This document shows positions 10,028 to 18,239 of a stretch of DNA of 64,000 nt, piece by piece; position 1 is the first letter of the stretch; each line of letters opens with the position of its first letter. The stretch covers positions 62,001 through 126,000 of the forward strand of contig NZ_CANKXK010000012.1 in assembly GCF_947487605.1 (NCBI RefSeq), read 5' to 3'. A program made the translations under genes and the position numbers. The notes beneath the pieces were generated by a model that did no database searches, was not told the origin of the DNA, and saw nothing but the letters and a program-made list of their open reading frames with translations. This DNA comes from an uncultured Algibacter sp. (GTDB lineage Bacteria > Bacteroidota > Bacteroidia > Flavobacteriales > Flavobacteriaceae).

Positions 10028-11836
10028 ATGAGCCTTCAAGAGACTATAAATAATCAAGTAAAGCAAGCTGTTTTAGAGAATTATAAAGTAGAAATTACTA
10101 CTGTAGAATTTCAAGCAACACGTAAAGAGTTTGCTGGTGATATTACGGTGGTTATTTTTCCAATGCTACGATTCATTAAAGGGAATCCCGTACAAATAGG
10201 AGAAGCTATTGGTAATTATTTAGTTGATAATGTCAATGAAGTTAAAGGGTTTAATGTTGTAAAAGGATTTTTAAATATCGAAATTAACGATAAGTATTAT
10301 ATTAATTTCTTCAACTCTATAAAAGATAATAATAACTACGGATTAATTAAACCTAAATCTGGAGAAAATGCTGTTATGGTCGAGTATTCTTCGCCTAATA
10401 CCAATAAACCACTACATCTTGGTCATGTTAGAAACAATCTTTTAGGATATAGTGTTGCCGAAATTTTAAAAGCATCTGGAAAGAAAGTTTATAAAACGCA
10501 AATTATTAACGACCGTGGTATTCATATTTGTAAAAGTATGTTGGCTTGGGAGCGTTTTGGAAATGGAGAAACTCCAAAAAGTACTGGTTTAAAAGGAGAT
10601 AAGCTAGTTGGGAATTATTATGTAAAATTTGACCAGGAGTATAAAAAAGAAATTCAAAATTTAATTGCCCAAGGAAAGACTGAAGAAGATGCTAAAAAGC
10701 ATGCACCAATTTTATTAGAAGCACAAAACATGCTTCGTAAATGGGAAGCTGGAGATGAAGAAGTTGTGTCGCTTTGGGAAAAAATGAATGGTTGGGTATA
10801 TGAGGGGTTTAACGAAACATATAAAAACTTAGGTGTAGATTTTGACACCTTGTATTACGAAAGTAAGACCTATTTATTAGGTAAAGAATTTGTAGCCGAA
10901 GGGTTAAATTCTGGTGTTTTTGTAAAAGAAACCGATGGCTCTGTTTGGTGTGATTTAACCGAAGACGGTCTCGATAAAAAAATAGTACAGCGAGCCGATG
11001 GAACAGCGGTATACATGACTCAAGATATTGGAACGGCAATTCAACGAATTAAAGATTTTCCAGATGTAGGAGGTATGGTCTATACCGTTGGAAATGAGCA
11101 AGACTATCACTTTAAAGTATTGTTTTTAATACTAAAAAAATTAGGTTTTGAATGGGCAAAAAACCTGTATCATTTAAGTTATGGGATGGTAGATTTACCT
11201 AGCGGAAAAATGAAAAGCCGAGAAGGAACCGTTGTTGATGCAGACGATTTAATTGATGAAATGGCTAAAACAGCAGGTGATATTTCGGAAGAATTAGGGA
11301 AACTTGATGGATACAGCAAAGAAGAAAAACAAGCGTTATATAAAATAATTGGCTTAGGAGCCTTAAAGTATTATATTTTAAAGGTAGATCCTAAGAAACG
11401 TATTTTGTTTGACCCAAAAGAGTCTATTGATTTTCAAGGAAACACAGGGCCATTTATTCAGTATACCTATGCTAGAATCCAGTCTATCTTAAGAAAGGCT
11501 AATTTAGATTCTAATATTACGTTGAGCACTTCGACTGCGCTCAGTACAGGCTCTGTTGAAACGTCTTTACATCCAAAAGAAAAAGAACTAATCAAGCAAA
11601 TACAGTTGTTTCCCGAAGTGGTTCAAAATGCAGCAGAACAGCATAGTCCAGCTTTAATTGCTAATTATACTTACGATTTGGTTAAAGAGTTTAACTCTTT
11701 CTATCAAAATGTATCTATTCTTGGAGCAGATTCTGAAAATGAAAAACTATTTAGAATACAACTTTCTAATAAAGTAGCATTAACTATTAAAAATGCTTTT
11801 AGTGTTTTAGGAATTCAGGTGCCTGAGAGAATGTGA
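10028..11836 (+). CDS. argS: Arginyl-tRNA synthetase
   Basis: The 602-residue protein charges tRNA-Arg. It has an N-terminal additional domain (about 1-90) and a class I catalytic core with the HIGH motif as HLGH (130-133) in NKPLHLGHVRNN. The KMSKS-like loop is KMKSREGTVVDADDL, and a DALR anticodon-binding domain lies at the C-terminus (ends SVLGIQVPERM). An odd Ser/Thr-rich segment at residues 499-512 (LSTSTALSTGSVET) coincides with a dispersed palindromic DNA repeat inserted in frame between the core and the DALR domain. The gene otherwise looks intact and must be functional unless a second argS exists. Confidence 0.97.
   Translation: MSLQETINNQVKQAVLENYKVEITTVEFQATRKEFAGDITVVIFPMLRFIKGNPVQIGEAIGNYLVDNVNEVKGFNVVKGFLNIEINDKYYINFFNSIKDNNNYGLIKPKSGENAVMVEYSSPNTNKPLHLGHVRNNLLGYSVAEILKASGKKVYKTQIINDRGIHICKSMLAWERFGNGETPKSTGLKGDKLVGNYYVKFDQEYKKEIQNLIAQGKTEEDAKKHAPILLEAQNMLRKWEAGDEEVVSLWEKMNGWVYEGFNETYKNLGVDFDTLYYESKTYLLGKEFVAEGLNSGVFVKETDGSVWCDLTEDGLDKKIVQRADGTAVYMTQDIGTAIQRIKDFPDVGGMVYTVGNEQDYHFKVLFLILKKLGFEWAKNLYHLSYGMVDLPSGKMKSREGTVVDADDLIDEMAKTAGDISEELGKLDGYSKEEKQALYKIIGLGALKYYILKVDPKKRILFDPKESIDFQGNTGPFIQYTYARIQSILRKANLDSNITLSTSTALSTGSVETSLHPKEKELIKQIQLFPEVVQNAAEQHSPALIANYTYDLVKEFNSFYQNVSILGADSENEKLFRIQLSNKVALTIKNAFSVLGIQVPERM
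11522..11563 (+). repeat. Dispersed palindromic repeat inserted in frame in argS
   Basis: TGAGC (11523-11527) and GCTCA (11539-11543) bracket CTTCGACTGC, followed by GTACAGGCT. The same string, with three changes in about 25 bases, occurs in intergenic DNA at 52114-52138, and a partial relative (GAGCTTTTCGACTTCGCTCA) at 52237-52256. In argS it encodes LSTSTALSTGS without breaking the frame. Confidence 0.75.
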
Positions 11837-11959
11837 TTTTAATTTTAAATATTTTATTAATTCGATTTCCTATTTTCATATTAAAACAAGTTTAACACAG
11901 GTGATATATATTAAACGGTAATCAAAATCATCCAATTTTTATAACAAAGTCAAGTAGGG

Positions 11960-12199
11960 TTAGTTTGATAAATATACTTGCCCACGATGAGGTTTTAAGG
12001 CATCTCGAATAGGTTTCATATCATCTTCATTAACAACTAAAAAAGCGATACTATGCATGTCATTTATATGCGCCACATCAGTAATGGTAATGGCTTTATT
12101 TTCAAGATTAATGTATTCTTTTAGATGAATTACATGATGCTCTGCTGTGCGACTAGCGTTCGGTCCTCGAAAATCCCATATAAGTTTTAATTGGCGCAT
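11960..12199 (-). CDS. Conserved hypothetical protein, 79 residues
   Basis: The protein begins MRQLKLIWDFRGPNASRTAEH and is rich in His, with a plausible small alpha/beta composition (TITDVAHINDMHSIAFLVV, then KPIRDALKPHRGQVYLS). It has no signal peptide or membrane segment. I recall similar short proteins in other flavobacteria but know of no assigned function. It lies alone between argS and the PPIase operon, on the opposite strand, so it has its own promoter. Confidence 0.75.
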   Translation of the reverse strand: MRQLKLIWDFRGPNASRTAEHHVIHLKEYINLENKAITITDVAHINDMHSIAFLVVNEDDMKPIRDALKPHRGQVYLSN

Positions 12200-12411
12200 A
12201 AATGGTTTTAATAAAAGCCAAAGATAATTGTTTTGTGGTATTAATTTGACTAAACGTAAATGTTAGTTCGAGTAATTTTCAAAAGAAAATTGTATCGAAA
12301 ACAGGTTTTAAAATGGAAAATTTTATGGTCACTCGATTTAACAAATTTCACTCAAAATAGACATGGGTTTTCACCATAATATATTCTTGTTTTAATCGTT
12401 TGTTAAACAAC

Positions 12412-12441
12412 TTGTATTATAGGTTTATATTAGTATTTTTG
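12412..12441 (+). promoter_or_regulatory. Promoter of the PPIase-MoxR operon
   Basis: TTG at 12412-12414, a 19-bp spacer and TATTTTTG at 12434-12441 match the Bacteroidota -33/-7 consensus closely. The first ATG of the operon is 27 bp downstream. The remaining 12200-12411 holds no gene that I can see. Confidence 0.78.
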
Positions 12442-12467
12442 TGATTCTTATAAAATAAAATTAGCAT

Positions 12468-14423
12468 ATGAAGTTAAAGTATATTTTAGTTTTTGTATTT
12501 GCAATATGTAAGTTAAATAATTACGGACAAACGGTTAATGAAGATGTTCTTTTTACTGTAGATAATGACCCTGTTTCTGTTTCAGAGTTTTTAAGAGTTT
12601 ATAATAAGAATTTAGATTTAGTCCAAGACGAATCTCAAAAAAATATAGACGAATACTTAACTCTTTATACCAATTATAAATTAAAACTTAAAGAGGCCAG
12701 AGCTCTTGGCTTGCATGAGAAGTCAAGTTACCAAAGAGAATTAGGGAACTATAGAAAACAATTGGCTAAGAGTTATATTTCAGATTCTAAAGTCACCAAT
12801 GCTTTAGTAGAAGAAGCATACGAGAGAGTCACAAATGATGTAAAGGCGAATCATATTTTAGTAAGAGTAGATGAAACAGCAAGTCCAGAGGATACTTTAA
12901 ACGCTTATAATCAAGTACTAAAATTAAGAGAGAGAGCACTTAATGAAGGCTTTGAAAAAGTAAGGAAAGAAGTGCATAACGGAAAAACTATTTATGGTGA
13001 AGAACTTGGTTATTTCACAGGCTTTAAAATGGTTTATAAATTTGAAAATGTTGCTTACAATACGCCAGTAGGTGAGATATCTCAACCTTTTAGAACCCAA
13101 TTTGGGTATCACTTTATTAAGGTGTTCGATAAAAGAGCATCTCGTGGCGAACTTACGGTTGCTCATATCATGCTAACCTTAAAAAAGACTGATTCTTTAA
13201 GTGAAAATCCAGAAGAAAGAATTCAAGAAATTTATAAAAAAATAGAACAAGGTGAAGATTTTGAAGCATTGGCAAAACAATTTTCAGAAGATAAAAATTC
13301 TGCACCAAAAGGCGGCTTGTTAAAGCCTTTTTCTGGAGGTCAACTTAGTGTGCCAATATTTGAAGAAGTTGCGTTTGGCTTAAATGCTGTTGGAGATATT
13401 TCTAAACCATTTAAATCAAAATTTGGATGGCATATAGTAAAGTTATATGCTAAGAAACCAGTAGCGCCTTTCCAAGATATAAAACCAGAATTAGAAGTTA
13501 AAGTAAAACGCGATGCGCGTTCTAAACTTATAGATGAAGCTTTACATACCAAATTAAAGAAGCGTTATAATATAAGCGAAAAACAACCAGCTTTAAATTA
13601 TTTTACATCTATACTTAATGACGACTTTTTTGCTAGAAAATGGGTGCTTCCTGAAGATTTTACAGGTAATAAACCTTTACTTAAAATTGGAAACAAACAA
13701 TTCTATTACAAAGACTTTGGCGAATATTTATTAAAAAACCAGCGTCATAATAGAGCAAAAATGGATTTAAATAATATAGTAAACGATAATTATAATACGT
13801 TTTTAACTTCCAATTTGGTTCAATATCAAGAAGATAATCTGGAGTTTGAAAACGAAGAGTTTGCGCATATAGTAGGCGAATACCGAGATGGCTTATTATT
13901 GTTTGACCTTATGGAATCTTCTATATGGAATGCCGCCAAAACCGATTCTATAGAAGTTAAAGATTTCTACAATGCTCACAAAGAGAACTATATTATACCA
14001 GAAAGAGTCAATGCTGTTGTAGCGTCTTCAGATAAACAAAAAACGCTTAAAAAAGTAGCTAAGTTGTTAGCACAAGGTATGGAACTTGATAAGATTAAAA
14101 ATTTAGTTAATAGTAACGATAAAATAGAAGTTATTTTCTCTACAGGCATTATGGAAGCTAACCATCAGGCGTTACCTAAAGATTATACATTTGAAACCGG
14201 TATTTCAAAAATTTATAATCATAATTCTGGTTACGTAATTGTGCAAGCTAAAGAAATTCTTCCTAAAGAAATAAAGCCTTTCGAAGAAGCAAAGGGTTCC
14301 GTTATTTCAGATTATCAGGCAGATAAAGAAAAAAGTTGGTTAAACGAGTTAAAAGAAAAGTATCCTGTAGTTATTAATCAAAGTATTTTAAAACAGGTAA
14401 GAGAGCAAATTAAAAACCATTAA
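12468..14423 (+). CDS. Secreted peptidyl-prolyl isomerase with two parvulin domains
   Basis: The protein has 651 residues, with a signal peptide at about 1-20 (ILVFVFAICKLNNYGQ). An N-terminal SurA-like helical region is followed by two PpiC/parvulin domains, about residues 125-225 (ANHILVRVDE ... FGYHFIKVFDKR) and 228-335 (VAHIMLTLKK ... FGWHIVKLYAKK). A long helical C-terminal part shows chaperone-like character. Parvulins catalyse cis-trans isomerisation of Xaa-Pro bonds; this protein probably helps outer-membrane or secreted protein folding in the periplasm. It is the first gene of a run with a lipoprotein and a SurA-like PPIase, coupled by adjoining stop and start codons. Confidence 0.9.
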   Translation: MKLKYILVFVFAICKLNNYGQTVNEDVLFTVDNDPVSVSEFLRVYNKNLDLVQDESQKNIDEYLTLYTNYKLKLKEARALGLHEKSSYQRELGNYRKQLAKSYISDSKVTNALVEEAYERVTNDVKANHILVRVDETASPEDTLNAYNQVLKLRERALNEGFEKVRKEVHNGKTIYGEELGYFTGFKMVYKFENVAYNTPVGEISQPFRTQFGYHFIKVFDKRASRGELTVAHIMLTLKKTDSLSENPEERIQEIYKKIEQGEDFEALAKQFSEDKNSAPKGGLLKPFSGGQLSVPIFEEVAFGLNAVGDISKPFKSKFGWHIVKLYAKKPVAPFQDIKPELEVKVKRDARSKLIDEALHTKLKKRYNISEKQPALNYFTSILNDDFFARKWVLPEDFTGNKPLLKIGNKQFYYKDFGEYLLKNQRHNRAKMDLNNIVNDNYNTFLTSNLVQYQEDNLEFENEEFAHIVGEYRDGLLLFDLMESSIWNAAKTDSIEVKDFYNAHKENYIIPERVNAVVASSDKQKTLKKVAKLLAQGMELDKIKNLVNSNDKIEVIFSTGIMEANHQALPKDYTFETGISKIYNHNSGYVIVQAKEILPKEIKPFEEAKGSVISDYQADKEKSWLNELKEKYPVVINQSILKQVREQIKNH

Positions 14424-15275
14424 GTGCGTTACAAAGCAAGCCTAATCATACTATCGTTTGTTATAACATCTTGTTCTTTTTTTAAGAATACAGATAACCG
14501 TACTCCTGTAGCTAGAGTTAATGATGCTTATTTATATCTAGAAGATGTTAGCGATTTGGTTTCAGGAGAAACTTCAAAAGAAGATAGTACGCTTTTGGTT
14601 CAAAACTTTATAAATCGCTGGGCAACACAACAGTTATTGATTGATGGAGCTAAACTTAATTTAAGTGATACAAAGCAAGAAGCCTTTAATAAACTTATTA
14701 ATCAATACAGAAACGATTTATATACAAAGGCTTATTTAGAAGCATTAGTAAAACGCAGTATTGACACCTTGGTTAATGATGATGAAGCTCGTATTTATTA
14801 TAATGAAAATAAAGAAGCTTTCAAATTAAATGAAGAGCTTATAAAATTTAGATATGTATATTTAGATAAGAATATGCTTAATTTTCGTAGAATTGAAGAA
14901 CAGTTTAAACGTTTCGACCCAAAGGATAAAAAAGAGCTTGATTCTGTAGCTATTCAGTTCAAATCTTACTCTTTAAATGACTCCATTTGGGTAAAAGCAA
15001 CACAGGTAATTGATAAAATACCAGTATTACATTCTGAAAATAAAGATGAACTGTTAAAAAAATCTAATTTTATACAACTCAAAGATTCATTAGGAGTATA
15101 TTTGATGCAAATTAATGATGTTTTATTACGCAACGACACAGCTCCTTTGGAGTATGTAAAACCTACTATCGATCAAATAGTTATTAATAAAAGGAAGTTA
15201 GAGCTAATAAGACAATTAGAAAAAGATATTACAAAAGATGCCATTAAAAACAAGCAATTTGAAATTTATAAATAA
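14424..15275 (+). CDS. Lipoprotein of the PPIase operon (SurA N-domain-like)
   Basis: The protein has 283 residues. A GTG start directly follows the TAA of the previous gene with no gap, which implies translational coupling. The signal ends in a lipobox (LSFVITSCS, Cys at about 17), so the protein is likely membrane-anchored. The body is helical, with VARVNDAYLYLEDVSDLV resembling the N-terminal helical domain of SurA/PrsA chaperones, but there is no recognisable parvulin catalytic domain. Its reading frame overlaps the next gene by 38 bp. It is likely a periplasmic chaperone or partner of the two flanking isomerases; function is inferred from context. Confidence 0.75.
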   Translation: MRYKASLIILSFVITSCSFFKNTDNRTPVARVNDAYLYLEDVSDLVSGETSKEDSTLLVQNFINRWATQQLLIDGAKLNLSDTKQEAFNKLINQYRNDLYTKAYLEALVKRSIDTLVNDDEARIYYNENKEAFKLNEELIKFRYVYLDKNMLNFRRIEEQFKRFDPKDKKELDSVAIQFKSYSLNDSIWVKATQVIDKIPVLHSENKDELLKKSNFIQLKDSLGVYLMQINDVLLRNDTAPLEYVKPTIDQIVINKRKLELIRQLEKDITKDAIKNKQFEIYK

Positions 15276-16695
15276 TTATAAAACCTTAGCCTTCATATTT
15301 GTCGCTTTTTTTGCGATTAATTTTTCTTCGGCTCAAGAAATTATTGAAGATGAAAAACCTGTTGAGGAAGTAACAAAAGTAGTCGATACACTTAATGGTT
15401 TTAAAGCACAGAAAGTAGATGGTGTTGCTGCCGTTGTAGGCGACTATATTATTTTAGATTCTGACGTTGATAAAGCCTACTTGCAGTTACAAGCTCAAGG
15501 TGTTAATACAAAAGATATTGAGCGTTGCCAATTATTTGGAAAGTTGTTAGAAGATAAACTATACGCACATCACGCTATTCAAGATAGTTTAACTGTTTCA
15601 GATGCAGAAATAAGACGAAATGTAGATTATCAAATAGAACAATTTCTACAACAAGTTAATGGCGACATGAAACGTCTTTTAGAATTCTATAAAAAAGATG
15701 ACGAACAGAGTTTTAGAGACGAAATGTTCGAAATAAATAAAGCCAATCAGTTAGCCCAAAAAATGCAAGCGAGTATTGTTGAAGAAATTGAGGTGACTCC
15801 AGAGGAAGTAAGAACTTTTTTTAATAAAATTCCCGAAGATGAGCGTCCAACATTTGGTACAGAATTGAAAGTGGCACAAATTGTGGCAAAACCAAAAGTG
15901 TCTGAAGAAGAAAAGCAAAAAGTAATTGATAGGCTAAAGCAGTTTAAAGCCGATATTGAAGAGAATGGCGCCAGTTTTAGGTCTAAAGCGGTCTTATATT
16001 CCGATGATCCAGGATCTGCAAGTAAAGGTGGTAAGTATACCTTAAATAAGAAACAGCCTAGAATGGTTAAAGAGTTTAGGCAAGTTGCTTTTTCACTTCA
16101 GGAAGGTGAAATCTCAGATCCGTTTGAAAGCGATTTTGGTTTTCATATCATTCATTTAGAAAAAATTAGAGGACAAGAATATGATGTGGCACACATCCTT
16201 TTAATTCCAAAAGTATCAAATGAAGCCGTATTAGAAGCAAAAGACCGCCTTGAAAAAGTTAGAGAACGTATTGTGAGTGATGATATATCATTTGCTGATG
16301 CAGCAAGAGAAGCTAGTGATGAAGATGAAACACGTTATGATGGCGGTCAACTTATTAATCCAGCAACTCAAGATTATAATTTTGAATTGACAAGAATGGA
16401 TCCAGAATTATATGCTCAGATTCAAGACCTGAAAGATGAAGAAGTTAGTTTAGTTTTAAAGGAACAAGATAGACAAGGAAACCTTTCGTTTAAAATCTTA
16501 ATGGTTACCGATAGAATTGAAGATCATGAAGCAGATTATGCACGCGACTTTTTAAAAATAAAGGATTTAACACTTAATGATAAACGTGTAAAGGCTATAG
16601 AAAAATGGCAAGCCGAAAAGATTATGGATACTTACATAAAAATTAGTGGTGAATATAGAGATTGTGAGTTTTCTAGCAATTGGTTAAAAAAGTAA
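15238..16695 (+). CDS. surA: SurA-like periplasmic peptidyl-prolyl isomerase
   Basis: As listed the protein has 485 residues. The first ATG gives a 15-residue lead before the signal peptide; a TTG at 15259 would give the more typical MKFINNYKTLAFIFVAF leader ending in SSAQ, and either start overlaps the upstream gene. It has an N-terminal SurA helical domain (VAAVVGDYIILDSDVDKAYL) and two parvulin-type domains at about 200-310 (ELKVAQIVAKP ... FGFHIIHLEK) and 312-420 (YDVAHILLIPK). SurA escorts outer-membrane beta-barrel proteins through the periplasm. It is the third folding factor in this operon, with moxR directly following. Confidence 0.85.
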   Translation: MPLKTSNLKFINNYKTLAFIFVAFFAINFSSAQEIIEDEKPVEEVTKVVDTLNGFKAQKVDGVAAVVGDYIILDSDVDKAYLQLQAQGVNTKDIERCQLFGKLLEDKLYAHHAIQDSLTVSDAEIRRNVDYQIEQFLQQVNGDMKRLLEFYKKDDEQSFRDEMFEINKANQLAQKMQASIVEEIEVTPEEVRTFFNKIPEDERPTFGTELKVAQIVAKPKVSEEEKQKVIDRLKQFKADIEENGASFRSKAVLYSDDPGSASKGGKYTLNKKQPRMVKEFRQVAFSLQEGEISDPFESDFGFHIIHLEKIRGQEYDVAHILLIPKVSNEAVLEAKDRLEKVRERIVSDDISFADAAREASDEDETRYDGGQLINPATQDYNFELTRMDPELYAQIQDLKDEEVSLVLKEQDRQGNLSFKILMVTDRIEDHEADYARDFLKIKDLTLNDKRVKAIEKWQAEKIMDTYIKISGEYRDCEFSSNWLKK

Positions 16696-16700
16696 AACTT

Positions 16701-17654
16701 ATGTCAGACGTTGCTGCAATAGAACAGTTTGTAAAAAGATATAAAGAATTAAAAACCGAAATTGGTAAAGTAATTGTTGGGCAAGATGCGGTTGTAAACC
16801 AGATTTTAATTTCTATTTTTTCTGGAGGACACTCATTACTTATCGGAGTTCCTGGACTAGCAAAAACCTTAATGGTTAACACCATTGCACAAGCCTTAGG
16901 TTTAGATTTTAAACGCATCCAGTTTACGCCAGATTTAATGCCTAGCGATATTCTAGGAAGTGAGATATTGGATGAAGACAGGCATTTTAAATTTGTTAAA
17001 GGCCCTATTTTTGCCAATATTATTTTAGCCGATGAGATTAATAGAACACCACCAAAAACACAAGCCGCTTTATTAGAAGCTATGCAAGAACGTGCGGTAA
17101 CTGTTGCTGGGCATCATTATAAATTAAGCTTACCGTATTTTGTTTTAGCTACTCAAAACCCTATTGAGCAAGAAGGAACTTATCCGTTACCTGAAGCACA
17201 ATTAGACCGTTTCATGTTTGCAATAAATCTAGGGTATCCGTCATTTAATGAAGAAGTTCAAGTTGTTAAAGCAACTACAACAGATATTCAAGCAAAAGTT
17301 AATGCCTTGTTTTCTGCTCAAGAAATTATAGATTGTCAACAGCTTATTCGTCGAATTCCTGTAGCCGATAATGTAATTGAATATGCAGTAGCAATGGTTG
17401 GAAAAACAAGGCCAGAAAGTGATGAAGCTATTGATTTAGTAAAAACTTATATTGATTGGGGTGCAGGTCCTAGAGCATCACAAAACTTAATTTTAGCTGC
17501 AAAAACACATGCGGCTATTCATGGTAAATTTTCTCCAGATATAGAAAACGTTCAAGCGGTTGCATATAGTATTTTAAGACATAGAATCATTAAAAACTAC
17601 AAAGCTGAAGCTGAAGGAATTACCGAAAATCAAATTATTAAGAGTTTATTCTAA
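16701..17654 (+). CDS. MoxR-family AAA+ ATPase
   Basis: The chosen start at 16701 gives MSDVAAIEQFVKRY and 317 residues; an in-frame ATG at 16680 lies inside the preceding gene and is less likely. AAA+ motifs are complete: Walker A GVPGLAKT (49-56), Walker B IILADE (107-112), sensor 1 ATQNP (150-154) and the EAQLDRF box. MoxR ATPases act as chaperones in complex assembly, often with DUF58 and von Willebrand A partners. None of those partners follows here, because the next gene is convergent and overlaps the 3' end by 9 bp. It is likely co-transcribed with the PPIase genes, which suggests an envelope-related role. Confidence 0.9.
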   Translation: MSDVAAIEQFVKRYKELKTEIGKVIVGQDAVVNQILISIFSGGHSLLIGVPGLAKTLMVNTIAQALGLDFKRIQFTPDLMPSDILGSEILDEDRHFKFVKGPIFANIILADEINRTPPKTQAALLEAMQERAVTVAGHHYKLSLPYFVLATQNPIEQEGTYPLPEAQLDRFMFAINLGYPSFNEEVQVVKATTTDIQAKVNALFSAQEIIDCQQLIRRIPVADNVIEYAVAMVGKTRPESDEAIDLVKTYIDWGAGPRASQNLILAAKTHAAIHGKFSPDIENVQAVAYSILRHRIIKNYKAEAEGITENQIIKSLF

Positions 17655-18239
17655 TAATAACGCGATATCTTTTTTTAACTGATTTACGGAACTTTTATCT
17701 AATAAGTTATAAAAGCCACGTATGTATTGCTGCTTGTCTACAAGTGCAGCATAAGAGGAATGATAAAAATCCATACGATCTTCTTTAGGTTTAAAGCTTG
17801 TTCTAAATAAGCTAGATACATGTTTAAGCTGCTCATCACTGCCATTTAGAAAATGCCATTTTGAGCTTGGAATATTGGTAGCTTCAGCATAGCGTCTTAA
17901 AACAGGAATTGAATCATTATTGGGATCTATACTAAATGATAACAAGAGAAAATCTTCATTATTAATAAAATCTGTTGCGAAATTTGTTAATGCCGATGTC
18001 ATTTTTGGGCAAATACTTGGGCAACGTGTAAAAAAGAAATTGGCTAGATATACTTTATTATATGTGTTTTGATCTGTGATTAGTTGATTTAGTTGATTCC
18101 TAAATTCGAAATCACTTATGGTATAAGTTACATCAGCTCCATTCGTATCAATATAGCGACTTAAAATAGGTAACTCTTTTTTTGATTGACAGGAAGAAAT
18201 TAATAATACAGCAATTAAAAAAAGTAAACTATTGCGCAT
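17646..18239 (-). CDS. SCO1/SenC/PrrC-family copper chaperone lipoprotein
   Basis: The protein has 197 residues and a lipoprotein signal (VLLISSC, Cys17). The thioredoxin-like fold carries the copper-binding CPSIC motif (Cys73, Cys77) in FFFTRCPSICPKM and the third ligand His160 in DFYHSSYAALVD. SCO proteins deliver copper to, or reduce, copper centres, classically CuA of cytochrome oxidase. Here no oxidase gene is near. The start overlaps the stop of an upstream gene whose sequence suggests a PHM-type copper enzyme, so that protein is the most likely client. The 3' end overlaps moxR by 9 bp, convergently. Confidence 0.88.
   Translation of the reverse strand: MRNSLLFLIAVLLISSCQSKKELPILSRYIDTNGADVTYTISDFEFRNQLNQLITDQNTYNKVYLANFFFTRCPSICPKMTSALTNFATDFINNEDFLLLSFSIDPNNDSIPVLRRYAEATNIPSSKWHFLNGSDEQLKHVSSLFRTSFKPKEDRMDFYHSSYAALVDKQQYIRGFYNLLDKSSVNQLKKDIALLLE

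Noticed and set aside
16680-16700. ATG at 16680 as the start of moxR
   Set aside because: It lies within the SurA-like coding region and adds MVKKVKL, not expected for MoxR; 16701 is the better start.
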